This document shows, one piece after another, positions 63,986-64,000 of a DNA stretch of 64,000 nt. The stretch lies in the NCBI RefSeq assembly GCF_023715505.1, contig NZ_JAMBOH010000005.1, positions 248,001 to 312,000 of the forward strand, in the 5' to 3' direction. Each line of letters opens with the position of its first letter. The stretch's first letter is position 1. The DNA comes from Neobacillus cucumis (GTDB lineage Bacteria > Bacillota > Bacilli > Bacillales_B > DSM-18226). The translations under genes and the position numbers were made by a program. A model generated the notes under the pieces. The model saw only the letters and a list, made by a program, of their open reading frames with translations, did no database searches and was not told the DNA's origin.

Positions 63986-64000
63986 ACTATTGGTTATTTC

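Overview
This 64 kb window is a low-GC Bacillaceae chromosome segment. Gene content and order follow the Bacillus subtilis interval ykuM...pdh...speA...yla...cta...ylb almost without a break. The spacing, the repeats and a few extra genes point to a Bacillus relative outside the B. subtilis group (Neobacillus, Mesobacillus or similar). I cannot fix the genus from the sequence alone. Sporulation genes (gerR, ylbJ, ylbD, ylaJ), lipoproteins, strong AGGAGG ribosome sites and frequent TTG/GTG starts all fit. No rRNA, tRNA, CRISPR array or intact insertion sequence was seen.

Layout. 1-1.9 kb: end of a biotin-dependent acyl-CoA carboxylase operon (beta subunit cut by the window edge, biotin carrier, biotin carboxylase). 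2.1-16.5 kb: the ylb block (ylbP, gerR, an enoyl-CoA hydratase-like gene, rpmF, ylbN, tmcAL/ylbM, ylbL, ylbK, ylbJ, coaD, rsmD, a RoxS/RsaE-type sRNA, ylbG, ricF/ylbF, ylbE, ylbD, ylbC, ylbB). 18.5-26.8 kb: the caa3 cytochrome oxidase cluster (DUF420/CtaM-like, ctaG-F-E-D-C-B) with divergent ctaA, followed by pycA and ftsW. 31.7-39.1 kb: ylaN, ylaK (PhoH), ylaJ, ylaI, ylaH, typA and ylaF, with several unrecognised small genes. 39.4-45.6 kb: yktC, ykzI, a disrupted yktB locus, yktA, a nitronate monooxygenase and speA. 45.6-53 kb: the dual-function SR1 RNA/SR1P peptide, two small genes, pdhABCD and ykyA. 53.2-56.8 kb: def, a 23-codon ORF, rpoY, rnjA and ktrC. 57-64 kb: a DUF4349 lipoprotein, a MITE-like element, ykuV/ykuU, dapL/dapH, ccpC and a 14-TM MFS exporter.

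How the genes work together. The window joins pyruvate entry (pdhABCD, pycA), terminal respiration (cta cluster and haem A synthesis) and redox-responsive RNA regulators (RoxS, SR1). It also carries RNA metabolism (rnjA, rpoY, ricF, rsmD, tmcAL), polyamine and lysine/cell-wall precursor synthesis (speA, dapHL), and cell division (ftsW).

The most unusual parts are two. (1) The native yktB is split into decayed 5' and 3' pieces around a segment of about 1.4 kb that holds a complete but divergent yktB and the decayed C-terminus of a serine-recombinase-like protein. (2) A dispersed structured repeat family begins with TAAGAAAAGCG, and its first three bases are the stop codon of the adjacent gene in most copies. 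The MITE-like element at 57.9 kb, the 23-residue cationic ORF beside rpoY-rnjA, and inverted repeats upstream of ctaA, ykuU and pdhA are also worth checking. I found no multi-gene novel defence or biosynthetic system.
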